Below, piece by piece: positions 17,687-26,062 of a DNA stretch of 64,000 bases. The stretch comes from Streptococcus merionis DSM 19192 (GTDB lineage Bacteria > Bacillota > Bacilli > Lactobacillales > Streptococcaceae), in the NCBI RefSeq assembly GCF_000380085.1, contig NZ_KB904561.1, forward strand, positions 1 to 64,000, written 5' to 3'. The translations under genes and the position numbers were made by a program. The notes under the pieces were generated by a model. That model saw nothing but the letters and a program-made list of their open reading frames with translations, did no database searches and was not told where the DNA came from. The first letter of the stretch is position 1, and each line of letters starts with the position of its first letter.

Positions 17687-17715
17687 ATTATACACTGCTT
17701 TTTTAAGTTTTGCAA
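17687..17715 (-). promoter_or_regulatory. Promoter of the merR-like gene
   Basis: Minus-strand TTGCAA (17710-17715), 17-base spacer, TATAAT (17687-17692). The predicted leader to the start at 17447 is about 230 bases. A cre-like site overlaps the -35 box. Confidence 0.65.
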
Positions 17716-17725
17716 CCGCTTTCTA
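17710..17725. promoter_or_regulatory. cre-like site (CcpA) over the merR promoter
   Basis: TTGCAACCGCTTTCTA fits the relaxed cre pattern WTGNAANCGNWNNCWW at every position. It overlaps the -35 box of the merR-like promoter, where bound CcpA would repress. Carbon control of choline use through the regulator is inferred. Confidence 0.5.
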
Positions 17726-18410
17726 GTAATATTAAAATTTTCAGACAATACAGTCATCTATAGTTATCTTGAACTGGCTTCCCATCGATCAAAACTATTG
17801 GCCAGACTAAAACACCTGTAAACCTTTGTCTAAAGCCATTATCAGACTCTATTTAAAGCCACTCCGTAACAAGATTTACGGAATTACGTTTATCTCTTTG
17901 AAAACTGAGCACATCGAAAATGAAGCTAGTCTTAACAAGTCTCGTTTGGTGTCAAAATAAACTGATCACAAGTCTTAACTTACGCTCCTATAAAGATCAG
18001 ATGAATTGTCATAAGCGATATCGCTTAGGGATTATTTACATCCTGCGTTAGACCACTTCCAGTTCAATATCTCTCTGTTATTATTCTAATGGCAGTTGCT
18101 GTCAAAGAATTGATGGTAGAACATAAGCGATTCATCATCGCTTCAAGAGATTGAAAAAGCTGATCGTAGCCTAAATTTGTTCAATGGCAGTCATCTCAGA
18201 CACATAAAGAGGAATAAACAAAAGTCTGAGACAGACCACCATGATCATTTCCAGGCTTATAATCATTTTGAAGATTAAGTATCAAAAGTCTTGTCTAAAC
18301 AACAAAAACGAACAAAGTTGGATTTCAGCTGATCGAAATGCTGCCTTTGTTCGTTTTTAGATGTTCTGCAAAGTTTTAGATAAAAATCTTTTGTCTTAGA
18401 TGCTTCATAA
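17726..18410. other. Long non-coding stretch with no recognised gene
   Basis: The 1-kb interval between merR and comX carries no open frame I can support. All frames are broken, and no transposase could be recognised. The right part (18228-18240) holds GTCTGAGACAGACCACCATG, which resembles the start of repeat family 1. An inverted repeat follows at 18304-18358. It may be a decayed insertion. Confidence 0.5.
18304..18358. terminator. Inverted repeat, bidirectional terminator-like
   Basis: AAAAACGAACAAAG (18304-18317) is exactly complementary to CTTTGTTCGTTTTT (18345-18358) with a 27-base loop. A-runs and T-runs flank both sides, so it could terminate on either strand. The loop is long for a classical terminator. 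Confidence 0.5.
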
Positions 18411-18446
18411 GACTGGGACAGACTGTCATGATGGTCTGTCCCAGTC
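18411..18446. terminator. Palindrome downstream of comX
   Basis: GACTGGGACAGAC (18411-18423) pairs perfectly with GTCTGTCCCAGTC (18434-18446) around TGTCATGATG. It starts 5 bases past the comX stop. A closely related hairpin lies downstream of purR (47114-47150), and the arm also begins repeat family 1. There is no strong T-run, so it may be an RNA-stabilising or repeat element. Confidence 0.6.
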
Positions 18447-18451
18447 TCGTT

Positions 18452-18925
18452 CTACTGTTTAAAATCCTTCAAATAAATCTTCAAATCACGCAACATATCC
18501 TTGCGTCCTCGAAAAACCTCTCCTCCCATGAGACGGTCAAAATTGTCCTGCAAAGGCTCTGGCAAAGCCTGTCGGTACTGCTCCAGCATGTCTCGCAAAA
18601 TGACCCGATCAGCTGTAGCCATCTCACGAATGTAGAGCTTATGCGCTACCTCGCTCACTTCCTCATAGTTTTGGCGGTTGAGCTTGCGCTTGTCACTCTC
18701 CTGCTTACGAACCATGTCCAGCACGTAATTCCGAAACTTGGTCTTGAAAAAGCGGAATAACTCTCCTTCATTGTTTTCAATCCCTGGGCAGGCGGTCAAC
18801 AAGCGTGATAAGGTCAGCATCCCTTCCTGATCCCAGTCTTCTTGATCCCACAGCTGGATGTAGTAGTCCTTGCGCGTTTTGTGCACGATGGGTGCCACCT
18901 TTTTATAAATAGATTCAAATGTCAT
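18452..18925 (-). CDS. comX: ComX/SigX competence sigma factor
   Basis: 157-aa alternative sigma factor that directs RNA polymerase to late competence genes. It matches streptococcal ComX in length and in landmark segments: FESIYKKVAPIVHKTRKDYY, LWDQEDWDQEGMLTLSRLL, FRFFKTKFRNYVLDMVRKQ and the C-terminal FRGRKDMLRDLKIYLKDF. The ATG at 18925 is preferred because AAAGGAG lies six bases before it; an ATG at 18943 lies upstream of that site. A -10-like TACAAT is at 18964-18969. No comR or comS is visible nearby. Confidence 0.93.
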   Translation of the reverse strand: MTFESIYKKVAPIVHKTRKDYYIQLWDQEDWDQEGMLTLSRLLTACPGIENNEGELFRFFKTKFRNYVLDMVRKQESDKRKLNRQNYEEVSEVAHKLYIREMATADRVILRDMLEQYRQALPEPLQDNFDRLMGGEVFRGRKDMLRDLKIYLKDFKQ

Positions 18926-19282
18926 CACTATCTCCTTTAGCATTCTTTTGTTAAGATAGGAGCATTGTAACCTATTTTTAGCGCCCTGTGGTCAGGATTT
19001 CATAAACGGTCGCCTTTCACTCACCAATGGTCAAAATGAAAAATCCCGAGAGAGTACTCACGAGATTTATCCTATGCTTAGAACTTGCATTCACAAGCAA
19101 GCTCCTTTGATTCAGAAGATCATTTTTCGAACATTAAAGCAGTTTACGTTCCAACTCAAACCTTCTATCCTCAGCCATATCTGTGGTTCATTCTCTGCTA
19201 TTCAAAGCAAACTGAAAGACTGACTGTATTTTACGAGACTAGCGTCATACTGATTGGTGTGAACACAAGGTCCTACACCGCA
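18926..19282. other. Gap between comX and nrdG: candidate nrdG terminator and comX promoter
   Basis: No gene is supported in these 357 bases. On the minus strand AATCTCG and CGGGATT (19042-19065) form a short stem followed by TTTTT, a candidate end for the nrdG transcript. The TACAAT at 18964-18969 is the only -10-like box before comX and lacks a good -35. That would suit regulated expression. Confidence 0.4.
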
Positions 19283-19858
19283 TTATTGCTCCGCCGCAGC
19301 CCCATCATTAAGCTTGTCCCAGATGATGACTTTATTTTGCGCTAGAGACTTTTGCACGTCAATAATACGTTGATTGGAGGATCCTCGGAACTGAAGCATA
19401 AGATTTTTCTTGGTCCGATCAAAACGTCCATCTACCAAGATATCTAGATAAGAGAGCAACTCTAACTTATCTGGTGTCTCCAGCAGCATCTCCTCCCAGG
19501 TATAACCCGTCCAAGACCAAATGTCCTTAGTTGGCAATTCCCTGCGGATGCGTTTGACCAAGGGAAGGAGAATCCCTGTGTTCAGAAAAGGCTCGCCACC
19601 CAGAAGGGTCAAGCCCTGAACATAGGGCTGAGCCAAATCAGCCATAATCTGCTCCTCCAGTTCTGGTGTATAAGGAATACCTGCTTTGAAATTCCAGGTC
19701 GCTACATTGTAGCACCCCTCACAGTGAAACATACAGCCCGAGACATAGAGGCTACAACGCACACCCTCGCCATCTACAAAATTAAAGGCCTTATAATCGA
19801 TAATACGACCTTGACTAAGTTCCTCAGCCTTCCATTCCTGAGGTTTGGGATTGTTCAT
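19283..19858 (-). CDS. nrdG: NrdG, anaerobic ribonucleotide reductase activating enzyme
   Basis: 191-aa radical-SAM activase that generates the glycyl radical on NrdD. The cluster motif is CMFHCEGC (about residues 42-49) after DGEGVRCSLYVSG, and TLLGGEPFL is the SAM-binding GGE motif. The length fits the family. It lies downstream of nrdD, the 47-aa gene and the acetyltransferase, in the usual streptococcal order, but a repeat-filled gap of 549 bases separates it from them. Confidence 0.95.
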   Translation of the reverse strand: MNNPKPQEWKAEELSQGRIIDYKAFNFVDGEGVRCSLYVSGCMFHCEGCYNVATWNFKAGIPYTPELEEQIMADLAQPYVQGLTLLGGEPFLNTGILLPLVKRIRRELPTKDIWSWTGYTWEEMLLETPDKLELLSYLDILVDGRFDRTKKNLMLQFRGSSNQRIIDVQKSLAQNKVIIWDKLNDGAAAEQ

Positions 19859-20063
19859 ATCACTTCTCCACTAAGATAGAACGGACCTTGAAGCTCCGTG
19901 GAAAAATTAGAAATCAGAAGATAAGTCCTAAACTTGGTACTACTAAAGTATAAGCGATTTTATACTCAAATGAATTAGGAATGACATTCTTCATTTTAGT
20001 ATACTTTGGGGAGTAAAATGAGGTAGGCTCAAAGGTGCTCAATCTCGTTTCTTTGATTTGAAC

Positions 20064-20320
20064 AGGTTGACGCAGATGTTGGCTTCGCCCCTCACCCCCA
20101 AAGCATGTAACCGTTGAAGATTACGTATAAAAAGTCCAATCTCACCTCTCATCATTTGCGTAAAGTTCTCAGCGCAGTGGTTGATTGGCAGATTTGTTCG
20201 TGTTTTACACTCAAAATCCAGCCTAATCAACTGTGCGGGGGTGGGAAAACGAACTCTTTTTTGATTGCTCGAGTTATTTCCCACTCCCAATGAACCACTG
20301 CTAAGTGGGGGTGAAACGAC
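20064..20320. repeat. Repeat family 1 copy
   Basis: This fills most of the 549-base gap between nrdG and the acetyltransferase, where no gene is supported. Its modules are TTGGCTTCGCCCCTCACCCC, ACCGTTGAAGATTACGTATA, a hairpin with arms CGCAGTGGTTGATTGG and CCTAATCAACTGTGCG, and a second hairpin GTGGGAAAACGAACTC / GAGTTATTTCCCACTC. It shares long segments with the copy at 53330-53590. Confidence 0.75.
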
Positions 20321-20407
20321 AAAATCGATTTCAATGATATCACAACTTCTGTCTCACTCCCATCCTAGACTCTTCTAAATTTCTCTCGTTTTTAGTCCCT
20401 GTTTTAG

Positions 20408-20902
20408 TTAAATCCAATAACGCTCAGTGCCCTCACGAACATCTTCCAAGTTTCCACCGTTAGCCAATATGACTGCACGACTAGCAATATTGGTTTGGTC
20501 ACAGGTCACAAGAACCTTCTCAATATTTTTAGATTTGGCCAGCTCAAGACCCTGAGCCAGCATTTCCTTGGCATGACCTCGACCTTGTTTGCTTGGACGC
20601 ACCGAATAGCCAATATGACCTCCATGCGTCAGCAGGTAATCATTGAGTCGCAGGCGGAGATTGAGAAAACCGACTGCTTGGCCAGTCTCGTCAAAACCGA
20701 CTAATTGGATAGCAGGCACCCACCCCTCTGGCAGATTGAGCCCTAGCTCTTGGTCAAGATTAGTTAGTAACCATTCTTCATAATCAAAATCATCCGCTGT
20801 CCAAAAGCCACCGTCATGGGCGGAACCTGAATCTTCAAACTCTGCTATCATGTCTAAAACCGTTTCGCGGTCATCTTGTTCTGGTCGTCGTAGTCTTATC
20901 AC
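20408..20902 (-). CDS. GNAT-family N-acetyltransferase
   Basis: 164-aa acetyltransferase. The acetyl-CoA binding signature SVRPSKQGRGHAKEML (about 105-120) and the preceding strand are clear. The substrate is unknown. The start is GTG at 20902, with AAGGAG eight bases upstream. It belongs to the conserved streptococcal nrdD - small protein - GNAT - nrdG neighbourhood, which suggests cotranscription rather than a known shared function. Confidence 0.88.
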   Translation of the reverse strand: MIRLRRPEQDDRETVLDMIAEFEDSGSAHDGGFWTADDFDYEEWLLTNLDQELGLNLPEGWVPAIQLVGFDETGQAVGFLNLRLRLNDYLLTHGGHIGYSVRPSKQGRGHAKEMLAQGLELAKSKNIEKVLVTCDQTNIASRAVILANGGNLEDVREGTERYWI

Positions 20903-21042
20903 TATTCTCTCTCCTTAGAATTTAGAGCACCAACAGGCTTCTTAGAGCTGCGAACTGATCATGGATAGTCTGACTGAGCCGGCCTGCTGGACGATACTCC
21001 CAGCCTAACCAGCCCGATTTTTAGCAGCACAAATAGCTTAGG

Positions 21043-21196
21043 ACCTGTATTCACAAAGGAAGATTTCCCAGATTAGCTCTGATTTTAGGGACGATCAAGG
21101 CAGATTTTTTTGAAATACTGACGTATTTCAAAAAAATCTAACGATGAGTGGCTCCAAATAAGAGCTGAGATGGGAAATATGCCTGTGAATACAGGT
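21043..21196. repeat. 154-bp near-palindromic element (MITE-like)
   Basis: The outer arms ACCTGTATTCACA (21043-21055) and TGTGAATACAGGT (21184-21196) are perfectly complementary, and the inner flanks also pair imperfectly. The centre is a perfect 17-bp stem, AGATTTTTTTGAAATAC (21102-21118) with GTATTTCAAAAAAATCT (21123-21139), around TGAC. It abuts the stop codon of the 47-aa gene. A matching end, TGTGAATACAGGTTC, occurs alone near 29306. Confidence 0.8.
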
Positions 21197-21198
21197 TC

Positions 21199-21342
21199 TT
21201 AGTTCTTCTTGGTCAATTTTTGAGCGAACTGCGCCTTGAGAGCCCTAGCCTTATCTGCCTTGTTCTTGTTTTCAGATGAATGCTTCTCGTGGAAGCGCTC
21301 CACCTGCTTCATCCCCTTATAATCTAATTGGTACTTTCCCAT
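21199..21342 (-). CDS. 47-aa basic small protein downstream of nrdD
   Basis: A short intact gene encoding MGKYQLDYKGMKQVERFHEK and a Lys-rich remainder ending AQKLTKKN. A small conserved hypothetical protein at this position, between nrdD and the GNAT gene, is common in streptococci. It is strongly basic and probably helical, and has no assigned function. It lies 66 bases after nrdD. Confidence 0.75.
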   Translation of the reverse strand: MGKYQLDYKGMKQVERFHEKHSSENKNKADKARALKAQFAQKLTKKN

Positions 21343-21408
21343 TTTCTCTCTTTTCTAGTGTTTCATATAGGCCCGTGGCAGACAATCATATTTTTTAAAA
21401 TCTGAATG

Positions 21409-23583
21409 TTATTCACCTGGATTTTTAATGGTTGACCCATTCATGTGTTTAACGCGGGCTGAGATTTCCTTGTGACGGCCATTGACCATCGGTCTGGCCT
21501 GAGGGTTTCCCAGATAACCACAGGTTCGCTTAACCACATCAACTGTCTTCGGATCATGATTACCACAGTTAGGGCAGGTAAAGCCACGCGCTGTCGGCTC
21601 AAAATCTCCCTCAAAATGGCACTCATAACAACGGTCAATCGGGGTATTTGTTCCCAAATAACCAACCCGATCGTAGGCATAGTCCCAGACGGCTTCTAAA
21701 GCTTTCGGATTTTGCTGAAGGACAGGGTATTCACAATAATGGATAAACCCACCGCTAGCTCCGACCTCAGGATAAATCTTTTCAAAGTCTAATTTCTCAA
21801 ACGGTGTCGGGTTCTTGCGAACATCATAATGGAAGGAGTTGGTGTAGTATTCCTTGTCGGTGATGTTCTCAACAATACCAAATTTCTCAGTATCTAAGCG
21901 ACAAAAACGGTCCGTTAGACTTTCAGATGGCGTTGAGTAGATGGAGAAATGATAGTCATATCGATTAGACCATTCATCTGCTAAACGCTTCATCTCACGA
22001 ATAATGTCAACTGTGAACTCCTTTGCCTCAGGATTGTTTTCCCAATTTCCGCCATAAAAGACAGTAGCCACCTCGTAAAGACCGATATAGCCCATAGAGA
22101 CAGTAGCCCTGCGATGCTTGAAAACTTGGTCTACCGCATCATCTTTAGCCAGACGCTTACCAAAAGCACCATACTGGTAAAGGATTGGTGCATTAACAGG
22201 TGTAGCTTCCTTGACTCGCTCCACTCGGTAAACTAAGGCGTCATGAAGAATAGCCATCCGCTCGGCGAAAATTTGCCAGAATTTATCCTTATCACCTGCT
22301 GACTCCATAACAATCCGAGGAAGATTGACCGTCACCACACCTAAGTTCATCCGGCCTGAATTGACCTCGATACCATTTTCATCCTTCCAACCTTGAAGGA
22401 AGGAACGACACCCCATAGGCACCTTGAAGGAACCCGTCAACTCGACAATCTTGTCGTAGCTGAGCATGTCTGGGTACATACGCTTAGTCGCGCACTCAAT
22501 AGCCAATTGCTTGATGTCATAGTTAGGTGAATCTGGCTCTAAGTTGAGACCACGCTTAACAGTGAAAATCAACTTTGGAAAAATAGCTGTGCGGTGTTCA
22601 GCACCCAAACCCTTGATACGAATGTTGAGAATGGCTTTTTGAATTTCCCGCGCCAGCCATGATGTTCCAAGACCAAAACCAAGCGAGGTAAAAGGTGTCT
22701 GACCGTTAGAGGTAAAGAGAGTGTTTATCTCGTACTCCAAGGACTGCATCGCATCATAAATATCCTTAGTGGTTTTCTCACGCGCATAGGCTTCGCGCTT
22801 GTCCTCTGCCACCCAAATCTCAGCATCAGCCATATGTTTTTGATAATTTTTAGCCGCATAAGGAGCTAGTGTCTCATCGATACGGTCTGCCGAGCAGCCA
22901 CCGTACTGGCTGGACGCGACATTGGCAATAATTTGGGAAATCTGCGCTGTCGCTGTCTGAATGGACTTAGGCGTCTCCACATCAGCATTGCCAATCTTAA
23001 AACCATCCCGCAACATGCCTTCAAAATCGATCAAACAACAATTGGTCATAGGTGTATAAGGACTGTAGTCCAGATCGTGGTAGTGAATATCTCCCTTTTG
23101 GTGGGCATTAGCCACATGACTAGGGAGCATCTTGAGGCCAATGGATTTCCCGACAATCCCTGCGGTTAAATCGCGTTGGGTATTGAAAACATCACTGTCC
23201 TTATTGGCATTTTCATTGACCACAGTCTGGTCCTTGTTAATCAGCTTGTCAATTGAAAAATTAATGTCCGTCGCTTGCGCGCGTGCAAAATCACGGTCTT
23301 TTCGATAAGTGATATAAGCATCGGCCAGCTGATAGGCTTTGCTCTCTAAAAGCTCGTGCTCGACAATAGCTTGGATTTCGTAGATTTTAACATCCGTTTG
23401 AAAGCGACTAAAAATCTCTGCCACCGCTCGGTCCGTGATATATTCAATCTCTTTTTCCAAGAGCGGCGTCATTCCTCCAATCGCCTGTGCTGCTTTAACG
23501 AGAGCTTGATAAATCTTATCCCGATCAAAAGTCACCCTTCTACCGTCCCGTTTAAGAACAAAAAGAGTTGCTACTTGGCTCAT
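21409..23583 (-). CDS. nrdD: NrdD, anaerobic ribonucleoside-triphosphate reductase
   Basis: 724-aa glycyl radical enzyme making deoxyribonucleotides without oxygen. The N-terminal ATP-cone (about 1-95, VLKRDGRRVTFDRDKIYQA) gives allosteric control. The zinc ribbon near the C terminus shows paired cysteines (CYEC ... CPNC), and the radical glycine is in RTCGYLG at about residue 689. The length is standard. It is activated by NrdG at 19283-19858. The window therefore encodes two glycyl radical enzyme and activase pairs. Confidence 0.97.
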   Translation of the reverse strand: MSQVATLFVLKRDGRRVTFDRDKIYQALVKAAQAIGGMTPLLEKEIEYITDRAVAEIFSRFQTDVKIYEIQAIVEHELLESKAYQLADAYITYRKDRDFARAQATDINFSIDKLINKDQTVVNENANKDSDVFNTQRDLTAGIVGKSIGLKMLPSHVANAHQKGDIHYHDLDYSPYTPMTNCCLIDFEGMLRDGFKIGNADVETPKSIQTATAQISQIIANVASSQYGGCSADRIDETLAPYAAKNYQKHMADAEIWVAEDKREAYAREKTTKDIYDAMQSLEYEINTLFTSNGQTPFTSLGFGLGTSWLAREIQKAILNIRIKGLGAEHRTAIFPKLIFTVKRGLNLEPDSPNYDIKQLAIECATKRMYPDMLSYDKIVELTGSFKVPMGCRSFLQGWKDENGIEVNSGRMNLGVVTVNLPRIVMESAGDKDKFWQIFAERMAILHDALVYRVERVKEATPVNAPILYQYGAFGKRLAKDDAVDQVFKHRRATVSMGYIGLYEVATVFYGGNWENNPEAKEFTVDIIREMKRLADEWSNRYDYHFSIYSTPSESLTDRFCRLDTEKFGIVENITDKEYYTNSFHYDVRKNPTPFEKLDFEKIYPEVGASGGFIHYCEYPVLQQNPKALEAVWDYAYDRVGYLGTNTPIDRCYECHFEGDFEPTARGFTCPNCGNHDPKTVDVVKRTCGYLGNPQARPMVNGRHKEISARVKHMNGSTIKNPGE

Positions 23584-23770
23584 GTTTTCCGACCCCTTTT
23601 CTAAACCTTAAAAGCTACTTCGCCAAATTTCTCATCCATTACCTGATGAGTCTAGCCTTTAAGGTGGCTTGATAATATCTGTTACCTATTGTAGCACTTA
23701 AAAGATAAAAAAACAATATCTTGTGTGAGTTTTTAAATTTTTTATTTTAAAAACACAAGATATTGTTGTT

Positions 23771-25354
23771 CTATTTTAGGCGATAAACCTTGAATTCATG
23801 CAGGTTCAGGTCGATTTCCTCATAAGATTTAGCCAAATGATTGGCAAAAGAATCAAGCATCGGTTGATTTTGATTGACCACTACATAACTAGCCCTGTCA
23901 TAACCGAGCGCTAGGTTAAGATCCGACCGCTTATCTTCATCAACCAGATAGGTATCTGGCGTAATGTACGCAGCTGAAGCCCAACGACCGCTTTCTAGGT
24001 AGACCAAGGCACTATTATCCCAAGCATAAATTTTCTCATCTTCGCCCGTATTAGCCGCAATATGCTGAGCGACAAGAAGGCGCTCTTCCTGAACCCTCGC
24101 TTGGCTAACCCACAACCAAGCAGGATAAGCAACGAGATAAAGAAGCGCAAGGATCGGCAGAAAACCATTGAGCGCAACATAAGACTTAGGCTCTGTGTAG
24201 TCAATAAATTCATCATCATCTGAAGGCAACACTTTGATTGTGCTAGCCATATAAAGCCCCGTCAACAAAAGACCGTGTGGCAAGAGAGGAATCAGATTGG
24301 AGACAGAAAATGGTGTTTCTAAAACGGCTAAGATAGCAGTCGTCAAAAACAGGAGATAAAGAAAGATTGGGATAGGCTTGTTGTCCGAAGCAACTATGGC
24401 CATCACACCATAAACCAAACTAGTCAGAAGTCCTGTCACCAACACTAAACCAGCAGCAATCATCAACGGAAGAAAACTCGTTTTCAAGCTAAGTCCTAAG
24501 GTTGTCAGAGGATAAAGGAAAGTTTGCTCAATAGCTGCGCCAATATTTTGATACAAGACGGTATAGTAACCAGCAAGGTATACAATCAGCAAGAACCCCA
24601 GTACTGTCGCTAAAAATTGGTAGAACCCACGCGCTTTGCGCTTCCACCTCCAATTAACCACAGCCAAAAAAACGAAACTCATTAACCACAGGAGGATGCT
24701 TTTAGGATCAATCAAGAAAGCCAATGCTCCATTAAGGCCAAATAATATGAACCCTTCATCTCGAGTATCTCCTGACAGGTACCGCAACATAAAGGACAGG
24801 CCATTGAGAACAAAAGGCAAGGCAAAAAGAGAAGCATATAGGCCACCCCATCCCAGACAGGCAAGGCCGAGGTAGAAGGCGAGAAGAATCTGGCGACTGA
24901 TCCCATCATGATAAGTCAGGAACCAAATAATCCGATAAAACAGAGCACCTGACCAAATCGTGAAAACAAACTGAATCCCCATCAGAAGCCATGGTGAACC
25001 CCAAAAGTTTCCAAGCATGGTCAAAAGATAGAAGATCAGACCATCTGTCCCAAAGAAATCGAGATAGGGAATATAATTTGCTACCATAGCCGCCCCAGCA
25101 TAGAGGTTCTGAGACTGCAAACTGTCTGCAAAACGCATCAGCAGAGGATTAGCTACACTAAATACTGCCATCAAGGCACTTAGCCCAAAAATTATCCCCC
25201 AAGGTAGATGAATCCTTGATTCTCTCAAAGATAAACGAGAGCTTTTCTCTTCACGCTCAACTGGCACTTCTTGCCGCTTTTCATTTCTGAGACGGCTTTT
25301 CCTGCCATGCTTTCCACGCGGGTATAAACTTTCCATACGACTGTACTCACTCAT
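23771..25354 (-). CDS. Polytopic membrane protein of unknown function
   Basis: 527-aa protein. A charged cytoplasmic N terminus (about 1-45, rich in Arg and Lys) is followed by about ten or eleven transmembrane segments to about residue 420. An extracytoplasmic C-terminal domain of about 105 residues follows. The layout resembles glycosyltransferase-C-like or polymer-modifying membrane proteins, but no catalytic motif could be assigned. It lies 187 bases downstream of... the nrdD start region in genome order and is transcribed toward nrdD. A 46-aa gene precedes it. Confidence 0.75.
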   Translation of the reverse strand: MSEYSRMESLYPRGKHGRKSRLRNEKRQEVPVEREEKSSRLSLRESRIHLPWGIIFGLSALMAVFSVANPLLMRFADSLQSQNLYAGAAMVANYIPYLDFFGTDGLIFYLLTMLGNFWGSPWLLMGIQFVFTIWSGALFYRIIWFLTYHDGISRQILLAFYLGLACLGWGGLYASLFALPFVLNGLSFMLRYLSGDTRDEGFILFGLNGALAFLIDPKSILLWLMSFVFLAVVNWRWKRKARGFYQFLATVLGFLLIVYLAGYYTVLYQNIGAAIEQTFLYPLTTLGLSLKTSFLPLMIAAGLVLVTGLLTSLVYGVMAIVASDNKPIPIFLYLLFLTTAILAVLETPFSVSNLIPLLPHGLLLTGLYMASTIKVLPSDDDEFIDYTEPKSYVALNGFLPILALLYLVAYPAWLWVSQARVQEERLLVAQHIAANTGEDEKIYAWDNSALVYLESGRWASAAYITPDTYLVDEDKRSDLNLALGYDRASYVVVNQNQPMLDSFANHLAKSYEEIDLNLHEFKVYRLK

Positions 25355-25390
25355 TGGTAACTCCTTACTTCCTAGCTATATCCTAGTATA

Positions 25391-25531
25391 TCAGAAAGTC
25401 AGCTGAGTGTCATGCACTTCTTGAACCTTTTGGCATTCTGTCACAGTACTTTGCCGCGCATAGCGTTCAAGTTCCCTAAAGGCATGAAATTTTTCGTTCC
25501 AGAAATCTTGAAGAGGATGAACAGTTTCCAT
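25391..25531 (-). CDS. 46-aa small protein with a strong ribosome binding site
   Basis: A short frame encoding METVHPLQDFWNEKFHAFRE and ending in EVHDTQLTF. AAAAGGAG lies five bases before the ATG. It ends 36 bases before the membrane-protein gene start and could be cotranscribed with it. The protein is soluble, with no signal peptide, and is unrecognised. Support is the start site, the position and a protein-like composition. Confidence 0.6.
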   Translation of the reverse strand: METVHPLQDFWNEKFHAFRELERYARQSTVTECQKVQEVHDTQLTF

Positions 25532-26027
25532 AAAACTCCTTTTAAATTCATTTTTTGGTTTTGATTAATACTCAAAGAAAAGCAAAATCTATTGAGATGA
25601 CAAAAGTATAAGACTTCAACAGGCAGAGAAGCAACTGTTGAAATTGAGAAAGCATGATTTTCTTCGTTCCCAGCTTACAGCAATCTGAGACAATCGCATG
25701 AATTTTTGATTTGTAAAACATATAAGAGAGAGCTTTCCAAACCTCGTCTCCTCAAATACCAGCCTGCCTTGTTACTTAGAGGTGAATTTTTTAGTAAAAA
25801 TAATAACTGGACTGTCAGGAATATTACCACAACAATCCTTACTCAGTTAAAACTATTTTTCGTAGTGAGTGGAAAACGCGGGCTGACTATCCTAACTTTT
25901 TTAGCTCACTTCAAAAGTATTAGTTGCCCTGACAAAGTTGTCGAAATCATAGATTTCTGCCTGACTGCCTATTTCTACAGAAATTACGATAAGCTAGTCT
26001 CCTCATCTCTCTAATTCGGGAAAAACT
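25532..26027. other. Gap between divergent genes, nothing recognised
   Basis: No gene is convincingly encoded between the 46-aa gene and the cls promoter. A plus-strand frame at 25706-26014 lacks an RBS and homology-like features. A weak inverted repeat with TTCAACAG and CTGTTGAA lies at 25616-25643. Confidence 0.4.
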
Positions 26028-26056
26028 TTGAAAAAGCTTCTTATTTTTGCTATAAT
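26028..26056 (+). promoter_or_regulatory. cls promoter, apparently giving a leaderless mRNA
   Basis: TTGAAA (26028-26033), 17-base spacer, TATAAT (26051-26056). The A of the cls ATG is at 26063, seven bases past the -10 box, where transcription is expected to start. No Shine-Dalgarno sequence precedes the ATG. Confidence 0.7.
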
Positions 26057-26062
26057 TTAGCC

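Noticed and set aside
17726..18410. Possible decayed transposase between merR and comX
   Set aside because: I translated several stretches on both strands and found no recognisable transposase motif, so I left it unassigned.
19085..19345. 86-codon plus-strand frame between comX and nrdG
   Set aside because: It overlaps the 3' end of nrdG on the other strand and lacks an RBS.
25706..26014. 102-codon plus-strand frame before cls
   Set aside because: It has no ribosome binding site or promoter at suitable distance and an unnatural composition. It ends inside the cls promoter region.
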